This document shows positions 29,885 to 38,141 of a stretch of 64,000 nucleotides of DNA, piece by piece. The notes beneath the pieces were generated by a model. It saw only the letters and a program-made list of their open reading frames with translations, ran no database searches and had not been told where the DNA came from. How positions within the stretch are numbered: position 1 is the stretch's first letter; every line of letters starts with the position of its first letter. Both the position numbers and the translations under genes were made by a program. The DNA comes from AP-15 sp963716115 (lineage in GTDB: Bacteria; Pseudomonadota; Alphaproteobacteria; ATCC43930; CGMCC-115725): contig CAVQSZ010000037.1 in the NCBI GenBank assembly GCA_963716115.1, forward strand, positions 124,001 through 188,000, in the 5' to 3' direction.

Positions 29885-30769
29885 ATGCAGGAATTTACCG
29901 TCCGTCCTTATCCCGACGATCCACGGCTGACCCGGACCGTCGCCGGCATCGACCACGAGGGCAAGGCGATCGAGACCGCCGTCGTCATGGAGCGGCCGCT
30001 GACCCTGTTTCTGAACGGCCGCGAGATCGTGACCATGATGACGATCGGCGACCATCCGGACTGGCTCGCGGTCGGTTATCTGATCAACCAGAACATGCTG
30101 CGCGCCGACGATCGGGTCACCGGCATCGATTATGACGACGAGCTCGAGACCGTCGTGGTGCGCACCGACCGCGAGACCGATTTCGAGGACAAATTGAAGA
30201 AGAAGACGCTGACCTCGGGCTGCGCCCAGGGCACCGTCTTTGGCGACCTGATGGAGAAGTTCGAGGAGATCCGGCTCGACCCGGACGCGGTGCTGCGCAC
30301 CTCGTGGCTCTACGCGCTCAGCCGCAAGATCAACACCGCGCCGAGCCTCTATCTCGCGGCGGGCGCGATCCACGGCTGCGTCTTGTGCCAGGAGGACCGG
30401 CCGCTCCTCTACATGGAGGATGTCGGCCGGCACAACGCGATCGACAAGATCGCCGGCTACATGCGCCTCCACGGCGTTTCGCCGGCCGGCAAGATCTTCT
30501 ACACCACCGGACGGCTGACCTCGGAGATGGTGATCAAGACCGTGCAGATGGGGATCCCGATCCTGATCTCGCGCTCGGGCTTCACCGCCTGGGGGGTGGA
30601 CCTCGCGCGCCAGGCCGGGCTCACCCTGATCGGCCGCGCCAAGGGCAAACGTTTCGTGGCGCTCGCGGGCGCGGAGCGCATCGTCTTCGACGGCGATCCG
30701 CGGGCGGTCGAGGAGGAGCATGTCAGGCTCTCGCGCAAGGCGAGCCGCGCCGAGGAGGACGCGGCGTGA
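29885..30769 (+). CDS. fdhD: Formate dehydrogenase accessory sulfurtransferase FdhD
   Basis: FdhD passes sulfur from IscS to the molybdenum cofactor of formate dehydrogenase. The 294-residue protein shows the TSGCAQGT cysteine region, the GAIHGCVLCQEDRPLLY segment, EDVGRHNAIDKI and TGRLTSEMVIK. The usual FdhD loop CxxC is replaced by the single-cysteine SGCAQ form here, while HGCVLC adds others. The stop overlaps the mobA start by four bases (GTGA), making an fdhD-mobA operon. No formate dehydrogenase structural gene is in the window. Confidence 0.93.
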   Translation: MQEFTVRPYPDDPRLTRTVAGIDHEGKAIETAVVMERPLTLFLNGREIVTMMTIGDHPDWLAVGYLINQNMLRADDRVTGIDYDDELETVVVRTDRETDFEDKLKKKTLTSGCAQGTVFGDLMEKFEEIRLDPDAVLRTSWLYALSRKINTAPSLYLAAGAIHGCVLCQEDRPLLYMEDVGRHNAIDKIAGYMRLHGVSPAGKIFYTTGRLTSEMVIKTVQMGIPILISRSGFTAWGVDLARQAGLTLIGRAKGKRFVALAGAERIVFDGDPRAVEEEHVRLSRKASRAEEDAA

Positions 30770-31392
30770 AAATCGTCGGCCTGCTGCTGGCGGGCGGGCA
30801 GTCGCGGCGCATGGGCGGCGGCGACAAGGCGCTGCGGCTCCTCGGCGGCGAGACCCTGCTCGATCGCGTTATTGCCCGGCTGCGCCCGCAAGTGGCGGCG
30901 CTGGCGCTGAACGCCAATGGCGACCCGGCGCGCTTTGCCGCCTTCGGCCTGCCGGTGGTCGCCGACAGCGTCCCCGATTTTGCCGGCCCGCTCGCCGGGG
31001 TGCTGGCCGGGCTCGACTGGGCCGCGGCGAACCGGCCGGATTGCCCCTATGTCGCCAGCGCGGCGACCGACACGCCGTTTCTGCCGACCGATCTGGTGGC
31101 GCGGCTCACGCTGGGCCTCGACGAGGCCGGGGCCGATCTCGCCTGCGCCGCGTCGGGCGGGCGGGATCACCCGGTCTTCGGGTTGTGGCCGGTCCGGCTC
31201 AGGGAAGATTTGCGCCAAGCGCTCGTCGCCGACGGCATCCGCAAGGTCGACCTTTTCACGGCGCGCCACAAGCTGGCGACGGTGGCGTTCGCCGACCAGC
31301 CCGTCGACCCGTTCTTCAACGCCAATCGCCCGGAGGATTTCGCGGCCGCCGCGGCGCTTCTCGAGGCTATTGAAAGAGCTTCAGAGCGTTGA
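30766..31392 (+). CDS. mobA: Molybdenum cofactor guanylyltransferase
   Basis: MobA links GMP to molybdopterin to give the bis-MGD cofactor. The 208-residue protein has the nucleotide-binding signature LAGGQSRRMGGGDKAL at the start, and later VASAATDTPFLP. The start is the GTG at 30766, overlapping the fdhD stop. Its 3' end overlaps, on the opposite strand, the end of the small ORF at 31367-31474. Together with moaA and fdhD it points to molybdoenzyme use. Confidence 0.93.
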   Translation: MKIVGLLLAGGQSRRMGGGDKALRLLGGETLLDRVIARLRPQVAALALNANGDPARFAAFGLPVVADSVPDFAGPLAGVLAGLDWAAANRPDCPYVASAATDTPFLPTDLVARLTLGLDEAGADLACAASGGRDHPVFGLWPVRLREDLRQALVADGIRKVDLFTARHKLATVAFADQPVDPFFNANRPEDFAAAAALLEAIERASER

Positions 31393-31474
31393 GCCCGGTC
31401 TCGACCACGCCCCAGCACAACGGAATGCCGACAAACCCCCAGGCGAGAACGAGCTTCACTGCGTTGCTGCCCAT
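31367..31474 (-). CDS. 35-residue membrane peptide, probable small subunit of the MFS carrier
   Basis: The frame MGSNAVKLVLAWGFVGIP and onward to NALKLFQ encodes one hydrophobic helix. Its ATG overlaps the MFS stop codon by one base (TGATG), so translation is likely coupled. Small proteins of this kind follow oxalate/formate-type MFS genes in several bacteria and have been annotated as MFS small subunits. It is too short for standard gene calling and overlaps the mobA tail by 26 bases. Confidence 0.65.
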   Translation of the reverse strand: MGSNAVKLVLAWGFVGIPLCWGVVETGLNALKLFQ

Positions 31475-32871
31475 CACTGCCTCCCGAACACCGGCGCGCC
31501 TTCGACCTCGTCGTCGGCCGCCAGCGCCTTCATGTGGTAGCGCTCGCTGACCGCTTTGACAAAGGCGTTGCAGACGAGGCCGACGACCAGCAGCACCGCC
31601 ATCACATACATCGTGACGTTGTACGCCTGGGCCTTGGCGACGCCGTGCATCAGGTTGTATTCGCGAATGTAGTTGACCAGCACCGGACCAAAGATGCCGG
31701 CCATCGACCACGCGGTCAGCAGCAGGCCGTGGATGGCGCCGACATAGCGGGTGCCGAACATGTCGCGCAGATAGGCCGGCACGGTCGCAAAGCCGCCGCC
31801 ATACATGCTGATGATGATGCAGAAGCACGCCACGAACAGCGCCACGCTGCCGGTCCTGCCGGCATGCGGCACGACCGAATAGAGGATGATCCCGAGAATA
31901 AAGAACACAAAATAAGTGTTCTTGCGCCCGAGATAATCGGAGACCGACGCCCAGAAAAAGCGCCCGCCCATATTGAAGAGGCTCATCAGCCCGACAAACC
32001 CGGCCGCCGCGGTGACGGTGACCTGCCCCGGGAACATTTCCTGGCTCATGGCCGAGGCCTGGCCGAGGACGCCGATGCCGGCGGTGACGTTGAGGCACAG
32101 CACCCACCAGATCAGCCAGAATTGCGGCGTCTTCAGCGCGTGGTAGACAAAGACGTTCTCCCGGGTGACGAGCTTGGTCGATTGTGTCGGCGCGACATAG
32201 CCGGCGGGGGCCCAGCCCGGCCGGGGGACGCGGACGATCGCCGCGCCCACCATCATGAAGCAGAAATAGATCACCCCCATGACGATGAAGGTCTCGGCGA
32301 CCCCGACATGGGTCGGCGACGAGAACTTGCTCATCAGCCAGACCGACAGCGGCGCCGCGATAAAGGCGCCGCCGCCGAACCCCATGATCGCCATGCCGGT
32401 CGCCATGCCCGGCCGGTCGGGGAACCATTTGATCAGGGTCGAAACCGGCGAGATGTAGCCGATGCCGAGGCCAAAGCCGCCGATCACGCCATAGCCGATA
32501 TAGATCAGCCAGATGTTGTGCAGATAGACGCCGATCGCCGACAGAAAAAAGCCGCCGGCCCAGCACAAGGCGGCGGTGAACATCGCCCGGCGCGGCCCGC
32601 CTTCCTCGACCCAGCGGCCGAGCAATGCCGCCGAGACGCCGAGAAAGAAGATGCCGAGGCTGAAGATCCAGCCCAGCTCGGTCAGCTTCCAATCGCCGGG
32701 CGCCGATTGGGTGATCCCGATCAGCTTGGTCATCGGCAGGTTGAAGACGCTGAACGCGTAGGCCTGGCCGATGCAGAGATGGACGCACAGCGCCGCCGGC
32801 GGGATCAGCCAACGGCTGTAGCCGGGCGGCGCGACGATTCGCCGGCTGTCCAAAAACGCCAATGCAGACAT
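31474..32871 (-). CDS. MFS transporter, oxalate:formate antiporter (OxlT) family
   Basis: A 465-residue carrier with about 12 membrane spans. It has the OxlT-family start PPAALCVHLCIGQAYAFSVF, and loops such as KWFPDRPGMATGMAIMGFG and YLGRKNTYFVFF. Family members exchange dicarboxylates or monocarboxylates such as oxalate and formate. The real substrate here is not shown. It is transcribed with the small ORF downstream and lies after the thiamine-diphosphate enzyme and SDR on the same strand. The nearby fdhD/mobA genes make a formate link plausible. Confidence 0.85.
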   Translation of the reverse strand: MSALAFLDSRRIVAPPGYSRWLIPPAALCVHLCIGQAYAFSVFNLPMTKLIGITQSAPGDWKLTELGWIFSLGIFFLGVSAALLGRWVEEGGPRRAMFTAALCWAGGFFLSAIGVYLHNIWLIYIGYGVIGGFGLGIGYISPVSTLIKWFPDRPGMATGMAIMGFGGGAFIAAPLSVWLMSKFSSPTHVGVAETFIVMGVIYFCFMMVGAAIVRVPRPGWAPAGYVAPTQSTKLVTRENVFVYHALKTPQFWLIWWVLCLNVTAGIGVLGQASAMSQEMFPGQVTVTAAAGFVGLMSLFNMGGRFFWASVSDYLGRKNTYFVFFILGIILYSVVPHAGRTGSVALFVACFCIIISMYGGGFATVPAYLRDMFGTRYVGAIHGLLLTAWSMAGIFGPVLVNYIREYNLMHGVAKAQAYNVTMYVMAVLLVVGLVCNAFVKAVSERYHMKALAADDEVEGAPVFGRQ

Positions 32872-32967
32872 GAGCTTCCCCTGAGGTTCTTGCGGTCTTT
32901 GCGGCGCATGACGATGTGGCCGGCACCCCCCTTAACAGAACCTGGAAGCGGAATAAATAGCGAATGC

Positions 32968-34659
32968 TCAGGCGCGCGCGGCAGGCGCCCACGGCTCCGG
33001 CGCGCGGGGCTCGAGATCGGTCACGACATCGACCACCACCGGCTCGCCGGCCGCCAGCGCCGCGGCCAGCGCCGGGGCGATCTCGGACGGCTGCTCGACG
33101 CGGATGCCGCGCACCCCGAAGCTCCGCGCGACGGCGGTGAAATCGGTCGGGCCGAAACGGACGAGGCCCTCGCCGCGGTCGGGCCGGTTTCCGGCGAGAC
33201 GGCGCACCCCGGTCAGATTCTGCCCGAAGCCCGAATTGTTGTTGACGACGACCGCGACCGCGATGCCGCAGCGCCGCGCCGATTCGAGCTCGGCGAGGTG
33301 ATAGTAGAAGCCGCCGTCGCCGGTGAAGCACATGACGGCCCGGCCGGGGGCGGCGCATTTGGCGCCGAGCGAGGCCGGGAACGACCAGCCGAGCGACCCC
33401 GCCGCCCGCAGATAGGTCTGCCCCGCCCCGTTGAGGTCGACCATGGTCCCGGTCCAGATGCCGGAATAGCCGGTGTCGGCCACCAGGATGCCGTCGGCCG
33501 GGAGCGCGCGGGTGATCTCGGCGCAGAGCCGCTCGACCTTGATCGGCGCCGCGTCGCTCTCGACCAGCGGCGCCATCGTCGCGCGCCAGTCGGCGACGAG
33601 CCGCGCCGATTCCTCGGCAAATCCCCGATCGCGCGCCGGCCGCCCCAGCACCTGATTGAGCCGCGCCAAGGTCGCCTTCGGGTCGCCCACCACCGCGACC
33701 GTGTTCGGATAGCTGCGGCCGATCTCCTGCGGGTCGGCGTCGATCTGCACGATCGGCGTGGCGAGCGCCGGCACGGTCCAGCTCAACGTGACCTGGTCGC
33801 CGGTGTCGCAGCCGACAAACAGCACCAGATCGGCGCCGCAGACGATGCGGTTGGCGGGCGGGGCCGAATAGCTGCCGGCGACCCCGGCCGACAGCCGGTG
33901 CCGGGTCGGGATGATCCCGCGCGCGCCGAGCGTGGTCGCGACGGGTGCGGCGAGCGCCTCGGCCAGCGCCAAAACCTCCGGGCCCGCCTGCGAGGCGGCG
34001 GCCCCGTCGCCGGCCACGATCGCGACGCGGCGGGCGGCGGTCAGGGCGGCGGCGGCGCGCTCGATGTCGGCGGCGTCCGCCACCGGCCGATGCGGCGGGA
34101 TGCGGCGCGCCTCGGGATCGATGACCGGCGCCTCGCTGATCTGGCCGAGCTCGGTGGCGTCGCCCTGATGGCCGTCGAAATCGAGGTGGGTCGGGCGCGG
34201 CGTGTCGGCCATCGCGGCGCGCCAGGCGTGGCGCAACAGCCGCGGCAGCTCGGCCGCCTGCTCGACCGGGCTCGAAAACTTGGTGACCGCGGCGAACAAG
34301 GGCGCGTGCGCCAGCTCCTGATAGGAGTTGCGGTGCTGAAAGCCGGGCGGCTTGCGGCCGGTCAGCGCCACCACCGGGGTGCGCCCGAGCCAGGGGTCCT
34401 GCAGGCCGGCGGCGAGGTTGGCGGCCCCGACCGACTGCGCCATGCACACGCCCGGCCGCCCGGCGATCCGGGCGTAGCCGTCGGCCATGTAGGCCGCCGC
34501 CTTCTCGCTGTGGGCGAGCACCCGCGCCACCCCCAGATCCTCGAGCCGCAGCAGGGTGCGGCGCAGCACCGACTCGACGAAGAACACATGGGTCGCGCCG
34601 GCCCCGGCCAGCGCCTGCGCCAGCCATTCGGCGCCGCTCATTGTCGGCTGCTCGCTCAC
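32968..34659 (-). CDS. Thiamine-diphosphate enzyme, acetolactate synthase-like
   Basis: A 563-residue enzyme of the pyruvate oxidase/acetolactate synthase fold. The activating glutamate is in LAHSEKAAAYMADGYAR near residue 50. The ThDP/Mg site is GDGGFYYHLAEL followed by VVVNNNSGFGQN. The central domain has a normal nucleotide-fold pattern. It is too divergent from IlvB to claim acetolactate synthesis, and no regulatory subunit gene is near. It lies 16 bases after the SDR gene, in an apparent operon, and about 100 bases before the MFS gene. Substrate unknown; a decarboxylase or carboligase is likely. Confidence 0.85.
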   Translation of the reverse strand: MSEQPTMSGAEWLAQALAGAGATHVFFVESVLRRTLLRLEDLGVARVLAHSEKAAAYMADGYARIAGRPGVCMAQSVGAANLAAGLQDPWLGRTPVVALTGRKPPGFQHRNSYQELAHAPLFAAVTKFSSPVEQAAELPRLLRHAWRAAMADTPRPTHLDFDGHQGDATELGQISEAPVIDPEARRIPPHRPVADAADIERAAAALTAARRVAIVAGDGAAASQAGPEVLALAEALAAPVATTLGARGIIPTRHRLSAGVAGSYSAPPANRIVCGADLVLFVGCDTGDQVTLSWTVPALATPIVQIDADPQEIGRSYPNTVAVVGDPKATLARLNQVLGRPARDRGFAEESARLVADWRATMAPLVESDAAPIKVERLCAEITRALPADGILVADTGYSGIWTGTMVDLNGAGQTYLRAAGSLGWSFPASLGAKCAAPGRAVMCFTGDGGFYYHLAELESARRCGIAVAVVVNNNSGFGQNLTGVRRLAGNRPDRGEGLVRFGPTDFTAVARSFGVRGIRVEQPSEIAPALAAALAAGEPVVVDVVTDLEPRAPEPWAPAARA

Positions 34660-34675
34660 TGCACCATCCTCCCGA

Positions 34676-35437
34676 TCACAAGGTCAGGCCGCCGTCGACG
34701 ATGACCGTCTGGCCGGTGATCATCGCAGCGCCCGCGCACAGAAAAAAGATCGTCTCGGCGATGTCCTCGGGCCGGCAGGCGCGTTTCAACGGCGTGCGCT
34801 CGATCGAGGCGGCCTTGCGGTCGCCCGGCCACTCCTTGTTCCACGGGCTGTCGACAAAGCCCGGCGCCACCGCGTTGACCCGGATCTCGGGGGCCAGGGT
34901 GCGCGCGAGGCTGCGCGTCAGATTGATCAGCCCGGCCTTGCTCGTCGCGTAGGGGATGCTGCTGCCCGACCCCATGACGCCGGCGATCGAGGCGGTGTTG
35001 CAGATCGCGCCCTGCGCGGCCTTCAGCGCCGGCGCCGCGGCGTGGGCGCAGCGGAACGGGCCGATCAGGTTGGTGTTGAGGATCGTCGACCAGAAATCCT
35101 CGGTCAGCGCGTCCAAATCGGCGAACGGGATCGGGGTCGGCGTCGCCGGCGTCCCGGCGTTGTTGACGAGGAAGTCGAGCCGGCCCAGCGCCGCGATCGC
35201 CGCCGCCGTCATCCGCTCCGCCTCGCCGGGCTTCGAAACATCGCCCGGCGCCGCGACGACCCGGCGCCCCAGCCCCTTCAGCCGCTCGATTTCGGCCGGC
35301 CCGCGCCGGTCGTCGGGCAGATGGTTGAGCGCCACCACAGCGCCGCAGCGCGAGAAGATGTCAACGGCGGCGAGCCCGATGCCCGACGCCGCCCCGGTCA
35401 CGAGCACGGCCTTGCCGCCGAGATCAGCGCTGATCAT
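34676..35437 (-). CDS. Short-chain dehydrogenase/reductase
   Basis: A 253-residue Rossmann oxidoreductase. The cofactor motif VTGAASGIGLAAV, the NNAG segment, catalytic Ser-Tyr-Lys in TASIAGVMGSG and YATSKAG, and the ending TGQTVIVDGGLTL are all present. The chosen ATG at 35437 places the first strand seven residues in. A longer upstream frame is unlikely. It is the first gene of a run with the ThDP enzyme and perhaps the MFS carrier, suggesting a catabolic pathway for a small keto or hydroxy acid. Substrate unknown. Confidence 0.88.
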   Translation of the reverse strand: MISADLGGKAVLVTGAASGIGLAAVDIFSRCGAVVALNHLPDDRRGPAEIERLKGLGRRVVAAPGDVSKPGEAERMTAAAIAALGRLDFLVNNAGTPATPTPIPFADLDALTEDFWSTILNTNLIGPFRCAHAAAPALKAAQGAICNTASIAGVMGSGSSIPYATSKAGLINLTRSLARTLAPEIRVNAVAPGFVDSPWNKEWPGDRKAASIERTPLKRACRPEDIAETIFFLCAGAAMITGQTVIVDGGLTL

Positions 35438-35726
35438 GTCGGGAGCCTTTCGGAAGGGAACGCGGAGCGAGAAGATGCCGGCCCCGCCTTTCGTGTCAAG
35501 CCGCGGCCGGCCCCGGCGCCTGCTCCCCCTGTTTATCAGGTCGAGATCAGGCGATCCCGCCCCCAATCACAGACGCCGATGCCCGCGAGGGTAAGATGCG
35601 ACTATGGCAATTGCGTGATTATCTCTGCCGGAAGCCCGGACGCATGCGGCTCGGGCCGGCATGCCCGGTTGCGACGAGCCGGCTGCGGTGCGACATTGGG
35701 TCGAGCTCGGAAGCAGGGAGGAAGAG

Positions 35727-36314
35727 ATGGATACGATCGAAGCTGCGGCGAAGGCCGCCTCGGCGGGGCTGCTGTCGCGGCTGCCGTCGCGCCTGCACCA
35801 CAACGCCTTTGTCGTTAAGGACCACGAGGCCAACCGGCGGTTTTTCGAGGATTTGCTCGGCATCCCGCTGGCGGCGACCTGGTGCGAGAAGAATTTCAGC
35901 GCCGAATTGCAGCGCGAGGTCGAGTTCTGCCACACCTTTTTCGCGATGGCCGACGGCGGCGCGCTCGCCTTCTTCCAGTTCGCCGACCCCGAGCTCTACG
36001 CGCTGACCCAGGCCGAGAAGCCGGCCCGGATCGGACGCTACGACCATATCGCGTTCAAGGCCGAGGCCGAGACCTATGACGAGCTGAAACGGCGGCTGGA
36101 GCGGGCCGGCGAAAAATACCGCGAGACCAATCACGGCTATTGCAAATCGATCTATGTCGCCTCGCCCGACGGGCTGATCGTCGAGTTCACCCAGGACCCC
36201 GACGACGCCGCCGAGATCGACGCCTTGCGCCGCGCCGACGCGCACAGCGAATTGGCGCGCTGGCTCGCCGGCGACCGCCATACCAACAACCAGCTGCGCC
36301 ACCGCGAGTTTTGA
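35727..36314 (+). CDS. VOC-superfamily (glyoxalase/dioxygenase-like) protein
   Basis: A 195-residue vicinal-oxygen-chelate protein. Metal-ligand positions are suggested by LHHNAFVVKDHEANRRFFE, RYDHIAFKA and the late GLIVEFTQDPDD. The ATG at 35727 follows AGGGAGGAAG; an in-frame ATG at 35661 lacks such a site. VOC enzymes include glyoxalases, extradiol dioxygenases and resistance proteins, and the fold alone does not tell the reaction. It has no operon partner; a palindromic repeat follows its stop. Confidence 0.85.
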   Translation: MDTIEAAAKAASAGLLSRLPSRLHHNAFVVKDHEANRRFFEDLLGIPLAATWCEKNFSAELQREVEFCHTFFAMADGGALAFFQFADPELYALTQAEKPARIGRYDHIAFKAEAETYDELKRRLERAGEKYRETNHGYCKSIYVASPDGLIVEFTQDPDDAAEIDALRRADAHSELARWLAGDRHTNNQLRHREF

Positions 36315-36341
36315 GCTGGCGCGATAGAAACCGAGCCGAAG

Positions 36342-36478
36342 AGCCCCTCTCCGCCCTATAGGGGGGAGAGGAGGGGACACATCGCGCGAGCGATGGGGAG
36401 GGTGAGGTGGGTGGCGTTGCCCGGCATATCGGCCCCCCTCACCCTGCCCTCTCCCCCCGGCCGGCGGGGGGAGAGGGT
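36342..36478. repeat. Complex GC-rich palindromic element (REP-like)
   Basis: Three linked inverted repeats lie here. The left hairpin is CCCCTCTCCGCCC against GGGGAGAGGAGGGG. A long-range pair is AGGGTGAGG (about 36399) against CCTCACCCT (about 36437). The right hairpin has perfect 12-base arms, CCCTCTCCCCCC at 36447-36458 and its complement at 36466-36477. The GGGTGAGGTGGG word is shared with the palindrome at 2360-2392. The element abuts a VapC fragment. Confidence 0.75.
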
Positions 36479-36765
36479 GCGTCGCCATGCTGGTCACGGC
36501 TAATGTGTCGGAACTCGCTCGCGTGCGTGGTTTTGACTGGCAGGACTGGACCGTCGAGGCGCCCTTCGTCCATGAACGGCACATCCGCAAAGCGATCCAG
36601 CTGGGCAAACCAGGTCTCGACATCCGTCACCACGGGCTCAAGCAGAATTCCCCTGCCGACCCGGCGCACGCGCACCCGGTCGCCGGACAGCCGGAACGCC
36701 AGGGGCAGGCGCACGGCTTGGCTGCGGCCGTGCATAAAGATTTTTGCGATGCCGGTATCGGACAT
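36439..36765 (-). CDS. vapB: VapB-type AbrB/SpoVT antitoxin with altered C-terminus
   Basis: The start, MSDTGIAKIFMHGRSQAVRL then PLAFRLSGDRVRVRRVGRG, is the swapped-hairpin DNA-binding domain of VapB antitoxins. The first 70 or so residues, to VPFMDEGR, look normal. The rest, reading through the antisense of a VapC fragment and the palindromic element, is not VapB-like. The toxin gene that should follow on the same strand is missing. A palindromic operator lies 15 bases upstream. The antitoxin is probably an orphan with a replaced tail. Confidence 0.7.
   Translation of the reverse strand: MSDTGIAKIFMHGRSQAVRLPLAFRLSGDRVRVRRVGRGILLEPVVTDVETWFAQLDRFADVPFMDEGRLDGPVLPVKTTHASEFRHISRDQHGDAPSPPAGRGERAG
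36481..36561 (+). pseudogene. C-terminal fragment of a VapC (PIN-domain) toxin, opposite orientation
   Basis: The plus-strand frame VAMLVTANVSELARVRGF then DWQDW matches the last part of VapC RNases (usual form LVTxNxxEFxRVxGLxxExW). About 25 residues remain; the active-site acidic residues are gone. It begins right at the palindromic element and points toward vapB instead of following it, so an inversion or rearrangement has occurred. Confidence 0.55.
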
Positions 36766-36779
36766 GACCCGCCTCGGGT

Positions 36780-36802
36780 GATATACACCTAAGGTATATA
36801 TC
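36780..36802. promoter_or_regulatory. Palindromic operator/promoter of vapB
   Basis: GATATACACCT and AGGTATATATC form 11-base arms with one mismatch around a central A. The site is AT-rich in GC-rich DNA and lies 15 bases upstream of the antitoxin ATG, where VapB-family antitoxins normally bind to repress their own gene. Confidence 0.65.
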
Positions 36803-36825
36803 CGCTCCGACCCTGGAGAGCAAGC

Positions 36826-37770
36826 TCACGTCCGGCGCGCCTCCCCGCCGGCGCGGCGGTAGCGGTCGAGATAGGTCGGCAGGATCGCCTCGACGGCGGT
36901 CGGCGCGACGCCGAGGCTCGCCAGGGTCATCGCCCCCGAGGAGACCACGTTGTCGCGCTTGAGCAGCTCGACCTGGTCGGGGGTCAAAGGCGGGCTCGGC
37001 AGGATCGACATCAGCCGCGCCTGCAGCGCGGCGAGGCCGAACGGCAGGTTGACGAGCAGCCGCTTGCGGCCGATCTCGGCCAGCACCAGCTCGAGGATCT
37101 GACGAAAGGTGTAGACCCTGGGGCCGCCGAGCTCGTAGGTGCGCCCCGCCGCCGCCGGGTCTTCGAGGCATTTGACCACGGCCTCGGCGACATCGCCGAC
37201 ATAGACCGGCTGAAACCGGGTCGCGCCGCCGCCGATCAGCGGCAGCGCCGGCGAGAACATCGCCATCGCGGCGAAGCGGTTGAAGAACTGGTCCTCGGGG
37301 CCGAACACGACCGAGGGGCGCAGGATCGTCACGGTCGGAAAGGCGTCGCGCACGGCCTGCTCGCCGGCCGCCTTGGTCCGCGCGTAGGCCGAGGACGATC
37401 GCGAATCGGCGCCGATCGCCGAGATATGCGCCATGCGCTCGACGCCGGCGTCGCGCGCCAGCCGCGCCAGCCGGGCGGGCCCGGTGTGGTGAACCAGCTC
37501 GAAGCGCTGCCTGCCGCTCTCGCGCAGGATGCCGACGCAATTAACGAGCGCATCGTTGCCGGCGAGAAAGGCGGGCAGCCGCGCCTCGTCGTCGATCGCC
37601 ACATTCAGGGTCGCGATCTGGCCGACGTCTCCCATCGGCTTCAGGAACTTGGCCTCTTCGGCGTTGCGGCAGCCGACCGCGATCACGTCGCCGCGCGCGG
37701 CGAGCCGCCTGACGACGTAGCGGCCGATGAAGCCCGATCCGCCGAGCACCGCGGTGCGGCGATTTCTCAT
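36826..37770 (-). CDS. NDUFA9-like NAD(P)-binding protein (complex I associated)
   Basis: A 314-residue atypical SDR. The Rossmann motif AVLGGSGFIGRYVV is at the start, then NCVGILRESG, SAIGADSRSSSAYARTKAAGE with the YxxxK pair, and PSVVFGPEDQFFNRFA. This matches the complex I NDUFA9 family of alphaproteobacteria, relatives of the mitochondrial 39-kDa subunit, which binds NADPH and helps assemble or stabilise complex I. No nuo genes are in the window. The gene ends 60 bases downstream-side of the vapB start. Confidence 0.85.
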   Translation of the reverse strand: MRNRRTAVLGGSGFIGRYVVRRLAARGDVIAVGCRNAEEAKFLKPMGDVGQIATLNVAIDDEARLPAFLAGNDALVNCVGILRESGRQRFELVHHTGPARLARLARDAGVERMAHISAIGADSRSSSAYARTKAAGEQAVRDAFPTVTILRPSVVFGPEDQFFNRFAAMAMFSPALPLIGGGATRFQPVYVGDVAEAVVKCLEDPAAAGRTYELGGPRVYTFRQILELVLAEIGRKRLLVNLPFGLAALQARLMSILPSPPLTPDQVELLKRDNVVSSGAMTLASLGVAPTAVEAILPTYLDRYRRAGGEARRT

Positions 37771-37934
37771 GATCTCCCCCGCTGCGCGCCGCCCATTGTC
37801 CGGCCTGGCGCCCGTGCTCTGTCCTGCCCTCTATAACGCAGCGCGCGCATCGCCGAAAGGCGGCCCCGACATCGGCCCGGGCGATGGCGGGCGCGCCGGC
37901 CCCGCGACCGGCCGCCCGGCGGCGGGCGTCGCCG

Positions 37935-37962
37935 TTGACATCGGCCGGGGCCGGGCTTATTT
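37935..37962 (+). promoter_or_regulatory. Promoter of tRNA-Leu
   Basis: TTGACA at 37935-37940 is a consensus -35. TTATTT at 37957-37962 is the likely -10 (spacer 16; 17 if read as TATTTC). It ends 25 bases before the tRNA. Confidence 0.65.
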
Positions 37963-37987
37963 CCCGGCGCTCCCGATGGCTTGAGGC

Positions 37988-38072
37988 GCGCCCGTGGCGG
38001 AATTGGCAGACGCGCACGGTTCAGGTCCGTGTTCCGAAAGGAGTGGTGGTTCGACTCCACTCGGGCGCACCA
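37988..38072 (+). tRNA. tRNA-Leu (anticodon CAG)
   Basis: The acceptor stem GCGCCCG pairs exactly with CGGGCGC. The anticodon stem CACGG/CCGTG holds the seven-base loop TTCAGGT, giving anticodon CAG. A long variable arm typical of leucine tRNA (TTCCGAAAGGAG) and the T-loop GGTTCGACTCC follow. The CCA end is encoded. Length is 85 bases. The RNase D-like gene starts 70 bases downstream. Confidence 0.95.
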
Positions 38073-38141
38073 GCCTCGGCGGACGGCGGGCGCGGGTTGC
38101 CGCCCGCAATCGGACCCCCGGCGTTCGATGACCGGCGGGCG

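Noticed and set aside
31534..34704. 1056-residue plus-strand open frame across the MFS and ThDP genes
   Set aside because: Both genes on the minus strand have clear motifs; the antisense frame is Arg/Asp/Gly-rich without homology.
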